From Sipunculus nudus (Eukaryota > Annelida > Sipuncula > Golfingiida > Sipunculidae): a stretch of DNA of 64,000 nucleotides. The notes beneath the pieces were generated by a model. The model did no database searches and was not told the origin of the DNA. It worked only from the letters and a program-made list of their open reading frames with translations. The translations under genes and the position numbers were made by a program. Position 1 is the first letter of the stretch; each line of letters begins with the position of its first letter. Of the stretch, positions 49,411 to 59,223 are shown in pieces. Location of the stretch: NCBI GenBank assembly GCA_026874595.1, contig CM049310.1, positions 79,727,056-79,791,055 of the forward strand, in the 5' to 3' direction.

Positions 49411-49484
49411 CCCGTCAGTTTTAATATCAGTCTGATAATAAGAGAGCTGATGTCAACGATGCTGCATGCCACGCTCATGATCAT
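49411..49484 (-). pseudogene. P450 exon 1: membrane anchor
   Basis: From ATG at 49,484, MIMSVACSIVDISSLIIRLI is hydrophobic and ends LKLTG at GACGGG-GTACGT, a strong donor in phase 2. CYP3A first coding exons are of similar size and the same exit phase. An ATG six bases downstream could also be used. Identity rests on position and phase rather than sequence. Confidence 0.4.
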
Positions 49485-51455
49485 GGTGATCTGGATTAAA
49501 ATAAGTGAGAATCCATTGTGGCTAGTCTTTGCTGATACACGGCTCTTGATCATGACACATTTCATAACAAAGAGAAAAAAATATATACAATATAGATTTA
49601 CTTTCATTTTTTTACTAGCCAGATTCCAGTATTTGACAAAAACATATCGTGTAAGTGCTTCTTAGAACTTCCTTTTAACAGATCCGTTAGTCCATAAATG
49701 ATTGCTTAACGAGTCGAAAAAAATTAGTTAAGAGTGGCAACAAGGTAAACCATTATCATGTATTCAGGTAAAAGAGGCCCTGTTATTATATATTTATTTA
49801 TTATATGTTTATATGTTTTGGCACTAGATTTCTTGATGTTCTAATGTCAAACGTTGGAATTTCTTAACTACTTTGAGCAAGATGCAAGTTCTCCAATATC
49901 GATTAACTCTGCTTAAAAAGCTCAAGTTTACATGAGCCTTAGTTACAGCTTACATTTCTTTTCATAAAGCATACGTGCAGCCCTTATGAAAAAAAACATT
50001 ACCCAAAAAATCTGATAAAGCTATTCTAAATTGTCAGATGTTTCTTGAACCCAGTGAACCCGAAGAGTTAAAGGTGCATGAGAACACAAATTTGGAATCT
50101 TTATTTTACAAAAAGAAGAAATCTGCGGTTCATAAAGAAACAAAAAAGTCACTAACTAATGGGTAATGTCCCTTTTTTTCGATAACCAGCTATGGATGGT
50201 GTATCCTTCAGCGTCTGGTGTACAACAGGCTGACAACCATACACAGTGATTGTTTGGAGTTTGAGACACGTGTACATTAACCCGTGAAGTTTTTAGGGCC
50301 ACTATATAAGATAAGGAGGCAGTGGTCTAATTACCGGTCGTAAAACCGACAGGCACAGTATCTACAGTTTAATGAGAGGTTTATTTTTTCAAAAATATAT
50401 ACACCAACCTGACTCAAACACTGGAAGCACCCTACACAGTCCTGATGAATTTATTTTATGCTTCAATTATTCGACAATTTCTGTAGCTGTTAGGCACGAT
50501 AGCAAAGGTCACTCGCATAACCAATGACACTTGATATATTATGGAAGTATCCGGGCCTGTCCTGGTTCCGGGAAAATAGCTAAACCTATCCCCTAGCTGT
50601 GTATGTTCTTTCTACAGGTTTAATCGGATTTTCCCTTTCATAAAGCCTGCCCCCTTAGGAAGGGACCCTTACAGTGCTCTCTCAGATAACATTAACCATA
50701 TTACTAAAATACAATCGATCATTCGGACAAACAAAAAAATTAAATACGCTCAGGTTTTCATTTGCGCAGTTAATTAATTTTCAAAATTTCTTGACACCCA
50801 GAACCCGATTTCTGTATGTCACCACTTTGGTCGGTTTAAGGGGTTCCTTTAATGAATATACAATATTGTATTATTATTAATACAAGAAGTATAACTTAAT
50901 GTGCGAATACCAACATCACACCCAAACAGCAACTAAAGGAAATTCTCTTAGTTTAAAGCTTTTATGCAGATAATCTGAGGCGGTAAAAGAAGGTTATCGG
51001 CATCCCCCATTGTCCCATCCATCAACACCCATTCAATTGTATGGCTTCATATAATATGTATTCGATTTATAAACGGAATCAGTAACAGGCAGTGGAGTAT
51101 AGCTGAAGGATCATGAGGAATGCATGACTTGCATTTGAGGGAGTGTACTTGCATATTCTCATTCATATGCTTTCTCCGCCATTATGAACTCAATGACACA
51201 TGAATTACCGAAACAATTCGTGTATGAAAGTAGTGAAAGATGTTTTTACTCTGTTTTACCGTTTATCAATACAATATTCACCTTCCGTTATCGTCCAACA
51301 CCTACTTGTGTGGGAAAAGTTTAAAATTTAAGACCAATCAATATTTGTTCTATGTTAAATATTTTGCATGTATATCTAAAACTTATAAATAATGGTCATA
51401 AAAATAAGCTACATGCGTTCATGAAAAGTTAAATGTCGACATCATAGCATGCATA
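49485..51455. other. Stretch between P450 gene and pogo element
   Basis: If the P450 gene was active its promoter would lie just above 49,500. I see no convincing TATA box there. Short frames at 49,450-49,665 and 50,674-50,880 lack support. Nothing else is recognisable. Confidence 0.25.
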
Positions 51456-51935
51456 TAGACTCTAACCTCTTTCCTTCGCCCCTTGTTTATCCGCCAACCT
51501 CACCTACTGCCAGCAAACGACAAAGTCCCGATTTCCTTATTACTTATTTACCTCGTTCATTTGGCAGCCTCGCTATCCGCCATCCGCCAGGTGCTTTTTT
51601 ACCCAAATTTGCCACATTCCCTTTATCATTCGCCAAATTCCTGATTCCAGCTTAAGACAAGTCGGAAATATTTATCAAGCCGGGGTGTTATCGCATGGGC
51701 TCAGCTGACCTGGCCGCGTCTGTGTTTACAACATGTCATACCCCATTGCTTATGGATCAAGTCCCCGTTGCCGGTATTTAATTAATAGCTTAACACCCTT
51801 GAATTGTTTCGGGACAGCTTTCATCAGCTGAGTGACCGGTGCTAATTTCACATCTGTTTGTGGTTGGATAAGTGTCATTTAATGAGGCGAATGAGATTAG
51901 TATCTTGGAGCATTTAAAAGAGGTACGAGGTCAAG

Positions 51936-51938
<3 letters not shown>

Positions 51939-51983
<45 letters not shown>
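51939..51983. repeat. (TA)n microsatellite
   Basis: About 45 bp inside the pogo-like element, splitting the transposase remnant. Confidence 0.9.
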
Positions 51984-51985
<2 letters not shown>

Positions 51986-52379
51986 TGTACAGACAACAGA
52001 GAACCTAGGGGGTTGTCCATAGTTACGCAGTTCGCTGGAAGAAGCGTTCCTGGGACTCTGTTAGCAGCGCCACCATCGGCAATTCTTAGAAAAACACAGG
52101 ATTTATACCCAGGGGTGACTAGCCAAATTAAACAGATCGGCGGGCGATCCAGAAAAAAACAGTATCCTTCCGCTTCTACAGCGAGTGACAGATTGCCTCG
52201 GGATTGACGACAACGCGCGCATGTCTCATTAGGAATTCGTCAATGCCGATCAGAATATAGGACAGGACAACCTTTGAGCGGTCGAGAAATCGTGGAAACA
52301 GTGACAGACTACGATGATACAGCCCGTCCGACCTCTGAACCTGAGGAAATAGTTCCCCCACTATCGCACACATCTGCAG

Positions 52380-52580
52380 AACTCCGTCAGGCCATGAAGA
52401 CCGTCTTATGATATTTGAGAAGTCCAACTTCAGCGAACAGTCCGATATTGACGCATTTTACAGAATGGACCAGAGAATAATAGCTCATCAGTAACAAGTT
52501 AGCAAACAAGGCTCCATTACAGAATTCTTTGGGGCACACTCGGATGAAAGTGAAACGGCACCGGGAGAATTAATATTTTG
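52380..52580 (+). pseudogene. Transposase C-terminus with PCNA-interaction-like motif
   Basis: Pieces AELRQAMKTVL, FEKSNFSEQSDIDAFYRMDQ and, after a TAA, KQGSITEFFGAHSDESE lie in one broken reading line. QGSITEFF fits the PIP box Q-x-x-[ILM]-x-x-[FY]-[FY]. Pogo-family transposases are known to carry a C-terminal PCNA-binding motif followed by an acidic tail, as here. Confidence 0.5.
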
Positions 52581-52905
52581 ACCGGATACATTATACATGT
52601 ATATCTTAGTAAGTAAATTGTACACACGTATTTTTCTGTAAGTAATGGTAATTTTTTCTTTCTATGTGAATAAAGTTATATAAATGTATAAATTTTTTTT
52701 TAATATGACTAGTTAAAGACGAGCCTAATTTTAGCTATCCTGCACATAACATTTGGACCCCTCGATCAACCGCCTACCTCGCTTACCGTCAAATATTCCC
52801 GGAGCCCCAAGGTTGGCGAATGAAAGAGGTTAGACTGTAGGAACATGGCACCTATTTAACAAGTGTGAGTCCCCCCCCCCCCCCATCTTCTCACAGAATA
52901 GTTTA

Positions 52906-54464
52906 TACCGTATTTCCTTGATCAGACGCCGGGCCTTAAATAGTCGCCTATCTTGTTGAGTCGCCCGGGTAAAACAGTGTCCCAGAAAAATAAACGCGGC
53001 CTTAAAAAGACGCCGGTTTTGTTCACAGGCCTCAGAGTTCTCAGAGTAGTTTCCATGTTTGCCCCCAGATGTCTTATCCCTTCCTTATAATTGGTGCATT
53101 TACCGGTCAAATTGACCATACATGGTTGTATGAATTTTTGTTTGTGTTGTATTGATAATATGTTTAATTCTTCTGTAAATCATTTTTATCTTACATGAAT
53201 GCCTGTTTCCATGAGGGACGCCAAATATTCCCGATTCGTCCTTTATGATTTAAGTCGAATCCCCGACCCTAATAAATGCTACACAAATACGTCAGCAGTG
53301 AGAAGCTAACACTATTACAGCTGTCAAGCTAGATAAAAATAATACTGCCTGATACAAGCGGTACAACTTAGCACGGTGCAAGTATACATCACGGATGGTT
53401 GAACAGAACTGTTCAAATACGCTTTGGCACATGTTTCTTGTGTAGCATGAAGACACCTAATGATGGTGTCAAGCGGTACAATTTGAAGCTACTCTCAAGC
53501 TACGATCCTTGCTTTCATTTTTGAAGCGCTTTTAAGCGCGTCACTACTGCTACCAAAACTACGCTTATGAGATCAACTTTAAAGTTAAAAATAATATTTA
53601 CTCTTGTCCACAACAATATATTTAGAAATATTTCCGGCAGTGAATGTCACATACCAGTACATACCAGGCCGGATACGCTTCAATCGCGGTGTCAAGCTGG
53701 ATCAGTTAAAAGTCGGACAGAAAGTGTCATGAAAACGAATTAGGCAGTGCCGTTATACGTACCAGCCCCCCGTTTTTCGATGGAACCAGTATTACCAGTT
53801 GTCCACGGTTCACAGTTAATTGAAGAGCCACCCGTGTTCAGTATAAACCAGGTCATAAATACTTGAATACGCTGTGTCGAGAGGAATCAGTTGAATATTT
53901 AACGGGAGGAAAGTGTCATGAAAATGAATTACATTGTGCCGCTTAAGTACCAACCCCCCGTATTTCGGTGGAACCAATGTTACCAGTTTTACGCGGGGAA
54001 CAGTTCATGAAAGAGCCACCCGTGTTCAAAGGGAAACAACGTTACCAACAACACGCAAGTTTAAAATAGATGGAAAAGCCACATAAAACACCTGGGAAAC
54101 TGGTTTCGAAAGGCCTACGCGGACGATTCTTGTCGACAACTGCAATCTTTCGCTGTGATTCCCCGTTAATTCTTATAATGGTGCGTGATTGTTGAGATTG
54201 CACGTGTCCCCTATCCCTATGGCATCTGAGGAAATTTCGTAAACACAATCCTCGTACCGGCAATGTTTTCAATTATGTCCCTAAGTATTGACCGAAGGGT
54301 TTATTTTTTCGGTGTGTTCTATTTTTTAGTTTGTCTGATGAGCCTGAAAATGCATTTTTATAATAAACGCCGGCCTTAAATAGAAGCCGCCTTGTTAAGA
54401 CGCCGGGTCAAAGCAGGGTTTGAAAAAAATAAACGCCAGGGCGTCTATTCAAGGAAATACGGTA
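52906..54464. mobile_element. MITE-like DNA transposon with TA flanks
   Basis: The left end TA-CCGTATTTCCTTGATCAG and the right end, whose complement is TA-CCGTATTTCCTTGAATAG, form near-perfect inverted repeats of about 24 bp, continuing ACGCC. Just inside, both ends also carry a roughly 66-bp direct repeat (GGCCTTAAATAG...AATAAACGC at about 52,933 and 54,371). The interior has two tandem copies of a roughly 190-bp segment (about 53,683 and 53,870; AAGTGTCATGAAAA and AGAGCCACCCGTGTTC). No transposase remains. TA flanks suggest a Tc1/mariner/pogo-mobilised element. Confidence 0.6.
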
Positions 54465-54769
54465 TTCAACACGTATCATCAAATAAATGTGGCCCCTTGT
54501 ATTATTCTTCTAAAAGCACCTTACTTTAAAAACAACCATCCTATAACATAAATAGATTTTGATATTTGCTGATACTTAAAAAGAGCAAAAAATGTATTTA
54601 AAATTTTAAAAGGCCAATGGCATAGACTGCGGGCCAAAATCAGAACGGCCGATACGCTTTATACAGAATACGAATATAATTGGATTAATCTCTTCAATGG
54701 ACAGATGTGTTGTATACTAAATATAAGTTACTAATCAGCTTTGAGAAAGCCTGATAGCACTGCTAAAAT
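54465..54769. other. Spacer left of the Gypsy element
   Basis: No coding frame, and no match to the 3' LTR at 57,545-58,281, so the expected 5' LTR of the next element is absent here. Confidence 0.4.
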
Positions 54770-55565
54770 TATGCAAGATCTTATAAGCAAAGGTTTAATT
54801 GAAGAGACTGAAGCAGAAACATAAAAAAATGACAGCATTGCTATGCAATTAGAATTTAAAAAGTTGGAAAACCAACATGAGCTAACATTAAAAGAGAGGG
54901 AAGAACGGTTAGAAAGAAAAAGACGAGAAAGACTAAAAAAAAGAAATAGAAAGAGACAGACTAAAAAAAAGAAAAAGAAATTGAGTTAAAATGGCTGGAG
55001 TTAGAAACACTTAAAGTAGAACATAGTCTAAGTGCTGCCCCAACTCAAAGTTTTGATGTTACTAAACACATTAGACTTGTCCCACCTTTTCAAGAAAAAG
55101 AGGTTGATGAATATTTCCAACACTTCGATAAGGTAGTTGAAAATTTAAAATGGCCTAAGGAAAATTGGAATATGTTGTTAAAAAGTGTATTGACTGGCAA
55201 GGCTAAGAAATTCATACAGAGCTTTCAGTATAACCTGCTGCTGACTATGACCTGGTGAAACGGTTAATACTAAAAGGTTATGAGTTAGTTCCGGAGGCTT
55301 ACCGCCAGAAATTAAGAAATTGGGAAAAGCGCAAAGAACAGACCTACGTCGAATTTGCTAGAACAAAAGAGCAGTTGTTTGATCGCTTTTATCTAATAAA
55401 AATGTAATGAAAGATTATGACAAGATTTTGCTTGAAGAGTTTAAGCGCTGGATTAATGCAGATGTTAAAACTTGTCCTGAAACACTAGACATTGCTGCTT
55501 AATGAGCTGATGATTATTCATTAACACACAAAATGTCCTTTACTAGCAAATCAAACCAGTTATAC
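54770..55565 (+). pseudogene. Gypsy gag-like region
   Basis: A lysine/glutamate-rich coiled segment (KKLENQHELTLKEREERL) is followed by LVPPFQEKEVDEYFQHFDKV, then RLILKGYELVPEAYRQKLRN and TYVEFARTKEQLFDRF. These are typical of the SCAN-like capsid of this Gypsy group. Stops and frame changes occur near 54,821, 55,256 and 55,395. Gag would form the particle around element RNA. Confidence 0.6.
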
Positions 55566-55587
55566 ATAAACAAGAATGTAAATCAGT

Positions 55588-56010
55588 ATGGTCAAAAGAA
55601 GTTTAAAAGTGCAGTCACCCAGTACTAGTAGTCCTGATAGTTCAGCAAAGTCAATTGCTACACCTCAGTCCACGTCGATTGTGTCTAAGCCCAACAAAGA
55701 CCAGTCATTTTCAAAGAAAATCTGTCATAACAGCAAGAAGGAAGATCATCTAATATCTGACTGCAGGAAACTTGCGAATAAACCAAATAGCAAACCTTCT
55801 GGGTTTGTTTCAAAATCTATGCATAGCATAGTACAAAATATGTTGAACCCATATTATGAAAGAAATAGCACATCAGATGTTGTACAAAATGTTACTGCTG
55901 TTAATTGTGTAAAAACTTACCCCGACCCGGTTAAAGTAGATACTGATTGTAAGTGTGATGTAGACATTCAGTGTGGTACAGTACCATTAAAAATTCAGTC
56001 GTGCTTAACA
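55588..56010 (+). pseudogene. Degenerate zinc-knuckle / linker region
   Basis: The open frame from 55,588 is serine- and lysine-rich, with ICHNSKKEDHLISDC, a zinc knuckle (CxxCxxxxHxxxxC) in which the second cysteine is lost. A later VNCVKTYPDPVKVD is of unknown role. A protease active-site triad is not visible. Confidence 0.4.
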
Positions 56011-56780
56011 ACTTGGATGCCAAACTGTCACACCTTACCGCACAACAACAACAAGACCTCAAGAACCTGCTGCGGAATAATGAACATTTGTTTAGTGACA
56101 TCCCAACGCGAACTTACATGTTGTACCATGACGTCGATGTTGGTGAGGCAAGCGCAGTCAATCAACATCCATATAGACTGAATCCAGAAAAGCAAAAGTA
56201 TCTACGGGATGAGATTCAATATTTGCTGGACAATGAATTTATTGAACCCAGCAACAGTAACTGGAGTTCACCATGTATTCTTGTGCCAAAAACCTGATGG
56301 AGGTTACCGTATGTGCACAGATTATAAAAAAAACTGAACTCTGTCACCTAGACTGACACGTTCCCGATTCCGAGGATCGATGATTGTATTGATAAAGTCG
56401 GCAGCTCCAGATATGTGTCCAAGTTTGACTTGCTAAAAGGATATTCTGGCAAGTTCCGCTGACTGATCGAGCGAAAGAAGTGTCCGCATTTGTGACGCCC
56501 CAAGGACTGTACCAGTATAAAGTTATGCCGTTTGGCATGAAGAACTCGCAAGCCACGTTCCAGCGCCTCATCCATATGGTTGTCAAGGACATTCAGGGTC
56601 TGCGACGCATATAGTGATGACCTTATCGTGTACAGCGACACCTGGGAGAAACATCTGTAAATTCTTCGCGACTTCTTCGAAAGACTCAGTGAAGCACGTC
56701 TGACCGTCAACTTAGTAAAATCTAAGTTTTGTCATGCACAAGTAACATTTTTGGGTCATATTGTAGGGCAGGGTCAGGTA
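55990..56780 (+). pseudogene. Gypsy reverse transcriptase, frame-broken
   Basis: Motifs appear in the expected order in shifting frames: HPYRLNPEKQKYLRDEI with EFIEPSNSNWSSPCILVPKT, SKFDLLKGY, LYQYKVMPFGMKNSQATFQR, DAYSDDLIVYSDTWEKHL (containing the catalytic YxDD-type box) and FLGHIVGQGQV. At least five stops or frameshifts separate them. Its role was copying element RNA to DNA. Confidence 0.7.
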
Positions 56781-56789
56781 AAACATAGA

Positions 56790-57411
56790 GATAAGTGCTA
56801 AGATAAGTGCTATTTCTGCATTTCCTAGACCAGAAAACAACATGCAAATAATGCGTTTTCTTGGAATGGTTGGGTAAAATTTGTCCAAATTTTGCTGCCG
56901 TAGCTCAACCTTTGATTAATATGTTAAAGAAGAAACAAAAGTTTGTATGGAATGTTCAGTGTAAAAATGCATTTCAGAATTTGAAAGCAATTATGCAAAG
57001 TTCACAAGTTTAAGCAGCTCCAGACTTTTCTGTACCTTTTAAGTTAGCTGTAGATGCTAGTGGTACTGCTGCTGGAGCTTTGTTGTTACAAGAAGGCAAT
57101 GATGGCATAGATCATCCAATTTGTTATTTCTCAAGAGAGTTTAATGCAAACCAGAAAAACTACTCCACTATTGAAAAAGAATGTTTGGCTTTGATTTTGG
57201 CGTTGCAACATTTTGAAGGTTATGTTACTTCATCAGTCAGGCCTATCATTGTCTTCAGTGATTACAATCCCCTCACGTTCATGAACAAGTTGAAGTGTAA
57301 AAATCAAAGACTGTTGAGATAGAGTTTGTTCTTACAGGATTACTATCTTGATATCATACAAATTAAAGGGAAAGACAATGTACTTGCTGATTGCTTATCG
57401 ACATGTTTATG
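56790..57411 (+). pseudogene. Gypsy RNase H region
   Basis: KLAVDASGTAAGALLLQEGN, PICYFSREFNANQKNYSTIE, KECLALILALQHFEGY and VFSDYNPLTFM carry the conserved D, E and D of retroviral-type RNase H. The frame breaks at 57,320 and resumes in another frame as DYYLDIIQIKGKDNVLADCL, which normally leads to the integrase linker but stops instead. Confidence 0.65.
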
Positions 57412-57494
57412 AAATGTTGTGAACAAGATGTTTATGTAATGTTGTAAATAAGATGATTTTTGAGATGTTGTAAAATTTTAGTGATTGTGATCGC

Positions 57495-57544
57495 AAAAAG
57501 AAAGTTTTCCGAGAAAACTTTCTTTTTTCTTACAGGAGGGGGAG
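57495..57544 (+). other. Hairpin and polypurine tract before the LTR
   Basis: AAAAAGAAAGTTTTC and its complement GAAAACTTTCTTTTT form a perfect 15-bp stem around CGA (57,495-57,527). A purine run AGGAGGGGGAG (57,534-57,544) abuts the LTR start, as expected for the plus-strand primer. Confidence 0.65.
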
Positions 57545-58281
57545 TGTTACAGGTGCTCTTTTTATTGTGTGACACGGGCGTAACTCCTGTTGTGGCACTA
57601 GTGTCTGGCCGCGTATTACATTCTATGTTTAATCCGTACTGGTTGAACTCTCGTTGTCATGCTGGCCTTGGGTTTTTACGCCTGGCCGAGTTCACGTGAC
57701 GGGCCAATTATGTAGAGATACACACAGCGCTGTTTTTCTAGAGAATTCCTGAAACGCTTGCTTACTGTGTTGTGCAAGATCTTATAGACTGTTCGAGAAG
57801 TGGAAAATTCTCGGCTTGAGGTATGAAGGTATATAAAGGGGCTGTGTTTTAGAACCAAGGAGAGAGAGAGCAGCAGAGCAGATTCCAGCGGACGCAGAAG
57901 CGTGTGTCTGTTTCTAGGACCTTATCGGACGAATGCGGCAATTATAGATTTTAAAAGACTTTCTCTTGGATTTTATGCATTTGGACTTCAGTTGACTTTC
58001 TGGGTTGTTGCAAGAACTTTATAGTGGACTGTCATTCTCCGAGAGTATACATTTAAAGAACCTAACGTGGTGACGGTGTTGGTATCCAGGTACTGTACAC
58101 ATTATTTTTCTATGTGATTGTATTGACTTGTTGCTTGTCGCTGTTTTACTGTATACTTGTATTGATTTAGTGTGTTGTATTGTTAGGGTTGTTTTAAGAA
58201 TAAATTATAGTTATTTGTTTACAAAAAAACACTGACTTCTTTATTCATTCCCCTAGACATTTCACGCTGCCTAGTGTTACA
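57545..58281 (+). repeat. 3' LTR of the Gypsy-like element
   Basis: The LTR starts TGTTACAGGTG after the polypurine tract and ends CCTAGTGTTACA. It contains a TATA box (TATATAAAGG, 57,830-57,839) that would drive transcription, followed by a purine-rich leader. The polyadenylation signal AATAAA is at 58,199-58,204. Length is 737 bp. No second copy exists in the window. Confidence 0.65.
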
Positions 58282-59215
58282 GAATCTGATTTTTTTTATC
58301 TCCGTTACAAAATTTGTGTTCATCACGCATACATCAAGCATACGTGATCTGTTTATATTAGGTTCCGTAACAATATTTAGTTTCAACAATATAACCAAAT
58401 TCTTTCGTAATTTTCTTCAGCAGTATATAACGCATTGAAGTAAAATCTGAATTATTTTACAGGTAACATGATAGCTGTTTGTCAAAATCACAATGCAATG
58501 CTGCTGGAAAACTTTCATTTTGTATGCCTGATGATTAAAGGATGTTATATGCTTATATATAGTGTTTATATGCCTGTTTTGGCGGTGACATATATATATA
58601 TATTAATTACTGGCCACAATAGTAGGCTGATATATGGCACATCATATAATAGATGGACACCAGCAATTAGAGAGGTTTTTTCAAATGGCACAACAATGGC
58701 GGTTTTTGAACATTGGTCATGGTAGGCACTAGCTTCCCTTAATTGAAGAATGGTCTCCATGTAATCAGAAATCTCAGTTTGTCCAAAAACATAGCCTTGG
58801 TTAACATAATATTACTTCTTATGATTTTATTAGTATATTTTTTTCGAGGGTTCTCAGATCGGTTGCCCAAGTATTGTTCTCAGTGTGTTTCTTTCTCCCA
58901 TGGATTCGCAATGAAACATTGGGACAAGTAATTAAACGTTATTGATTTATTATTAATTCAACGATAAGAATGGTAAGTATGTAGATTCATCTGGCTTGCG
59001 GTCAAATACGGCTAAGATGGCTTTTTTTAAGCTTTGTCTTGAAATGTCTGTTACTTTGAAAGTAAACCTATTTGTAAACCAAAGATGACGTAAATTTAGA
59101 GAGGCCGGTTTGCTGGGCAGGTATTTTTTTTTTATTTCAATATAGTGTGCTATCTTGAGACTATGATTGCCTGAATTGAGGGCAGACAATTTTGAATGTA
59201 ATAAATTAGTATATA
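58282..59215. other. Spacer between Gypsy and hAT-like elements
   Basis: AT-rich with short unsupported frames. No splice-framed exon or terminal repeat seen. Confidence 0.25.
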
Positions 59216-59223
59216 AATAATAA

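Larger units (their letters stand above)
45808..49484 (-). pseudogene. Cytochrome P450 of the CYP3 clan, central exons missing
   Basis: Six minus-strand exon pieces encode, in order, an N-terminal membrane anchor, the proline-rich hinge, the 53-nt exon, the beta1/helix B exon, the haem-binding exon and the C-terminal exon. They match the exon plan of vertebrate CYP3A genes. P450s of this clan are ER-bound haem monooxygenases of about 500 residues that oxidise lipophilic substrates. Only about 190 codons are present. The region between 47,207 and 46,581 (about 630 bp) cannot hold the roughly 300 missing residues, which include the oxygen-binding I helix and the ExxR helix. One open piece there (FREMMPEIFSRLV, near 46,755-46,795) might be a remnant of the next exon. 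Two donors are off phase by one base, so this is a deleted pseudogene unless the assembly is collapsed. Confidence 0.7.
51456..52839 (+). mobile_element. Pogo/Tigger-like DNA transposon, decayed
   Basis: Terminal inverted repeats are TAGACTCTAACCTCTTTCCT at 51,456 and the complement of ATGAAAGAGGTTAGACTGTA at 52,839. They share TCTAACCTCTTTC-TTCGCC and are flanked by TA, the target of this superfamily. TACAGTCnAACCTC-type ends are typical of pogo relatives. The inside (about 1.35 kb) keeps transposase scraps in several frames, with the catalytic part missing. A (TA)n run has expanded at 51,939-51,983. The copy reads on the plus strand, as judged by the C-terminal motif. Confidence 0.6.
54770..58281 (+). 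mobile_element. Ty3/Gypsy-like retrotransposon, 5' and integrase deleted
   Basis: From left to right: a gag-like region, a degenerate zinc-knuckle region, reverse transcriptase, RNase H, a hairpin, a polypurine tract and a 3' LTR. Missing are the 5' LTR and primer-binding site, a recognisable protease and the whole integrase. RNase H ends at 57,411, only about 130 bp before the LTR. Reading frames carry many stops and shifts, so the copy is dead. It is an ordinary genomic LTR retrotransposon of invertebrate or fish type, not an envelope-bearing virus. Confidence 0.75.

Noticed and set aside
56344-56710. Two minus-strand frames of 82 and 120 codons
   Set aside because: They are antisense shadows of the Gypsy reverse transcriptase, whose motifs appear in order on the plus strand.
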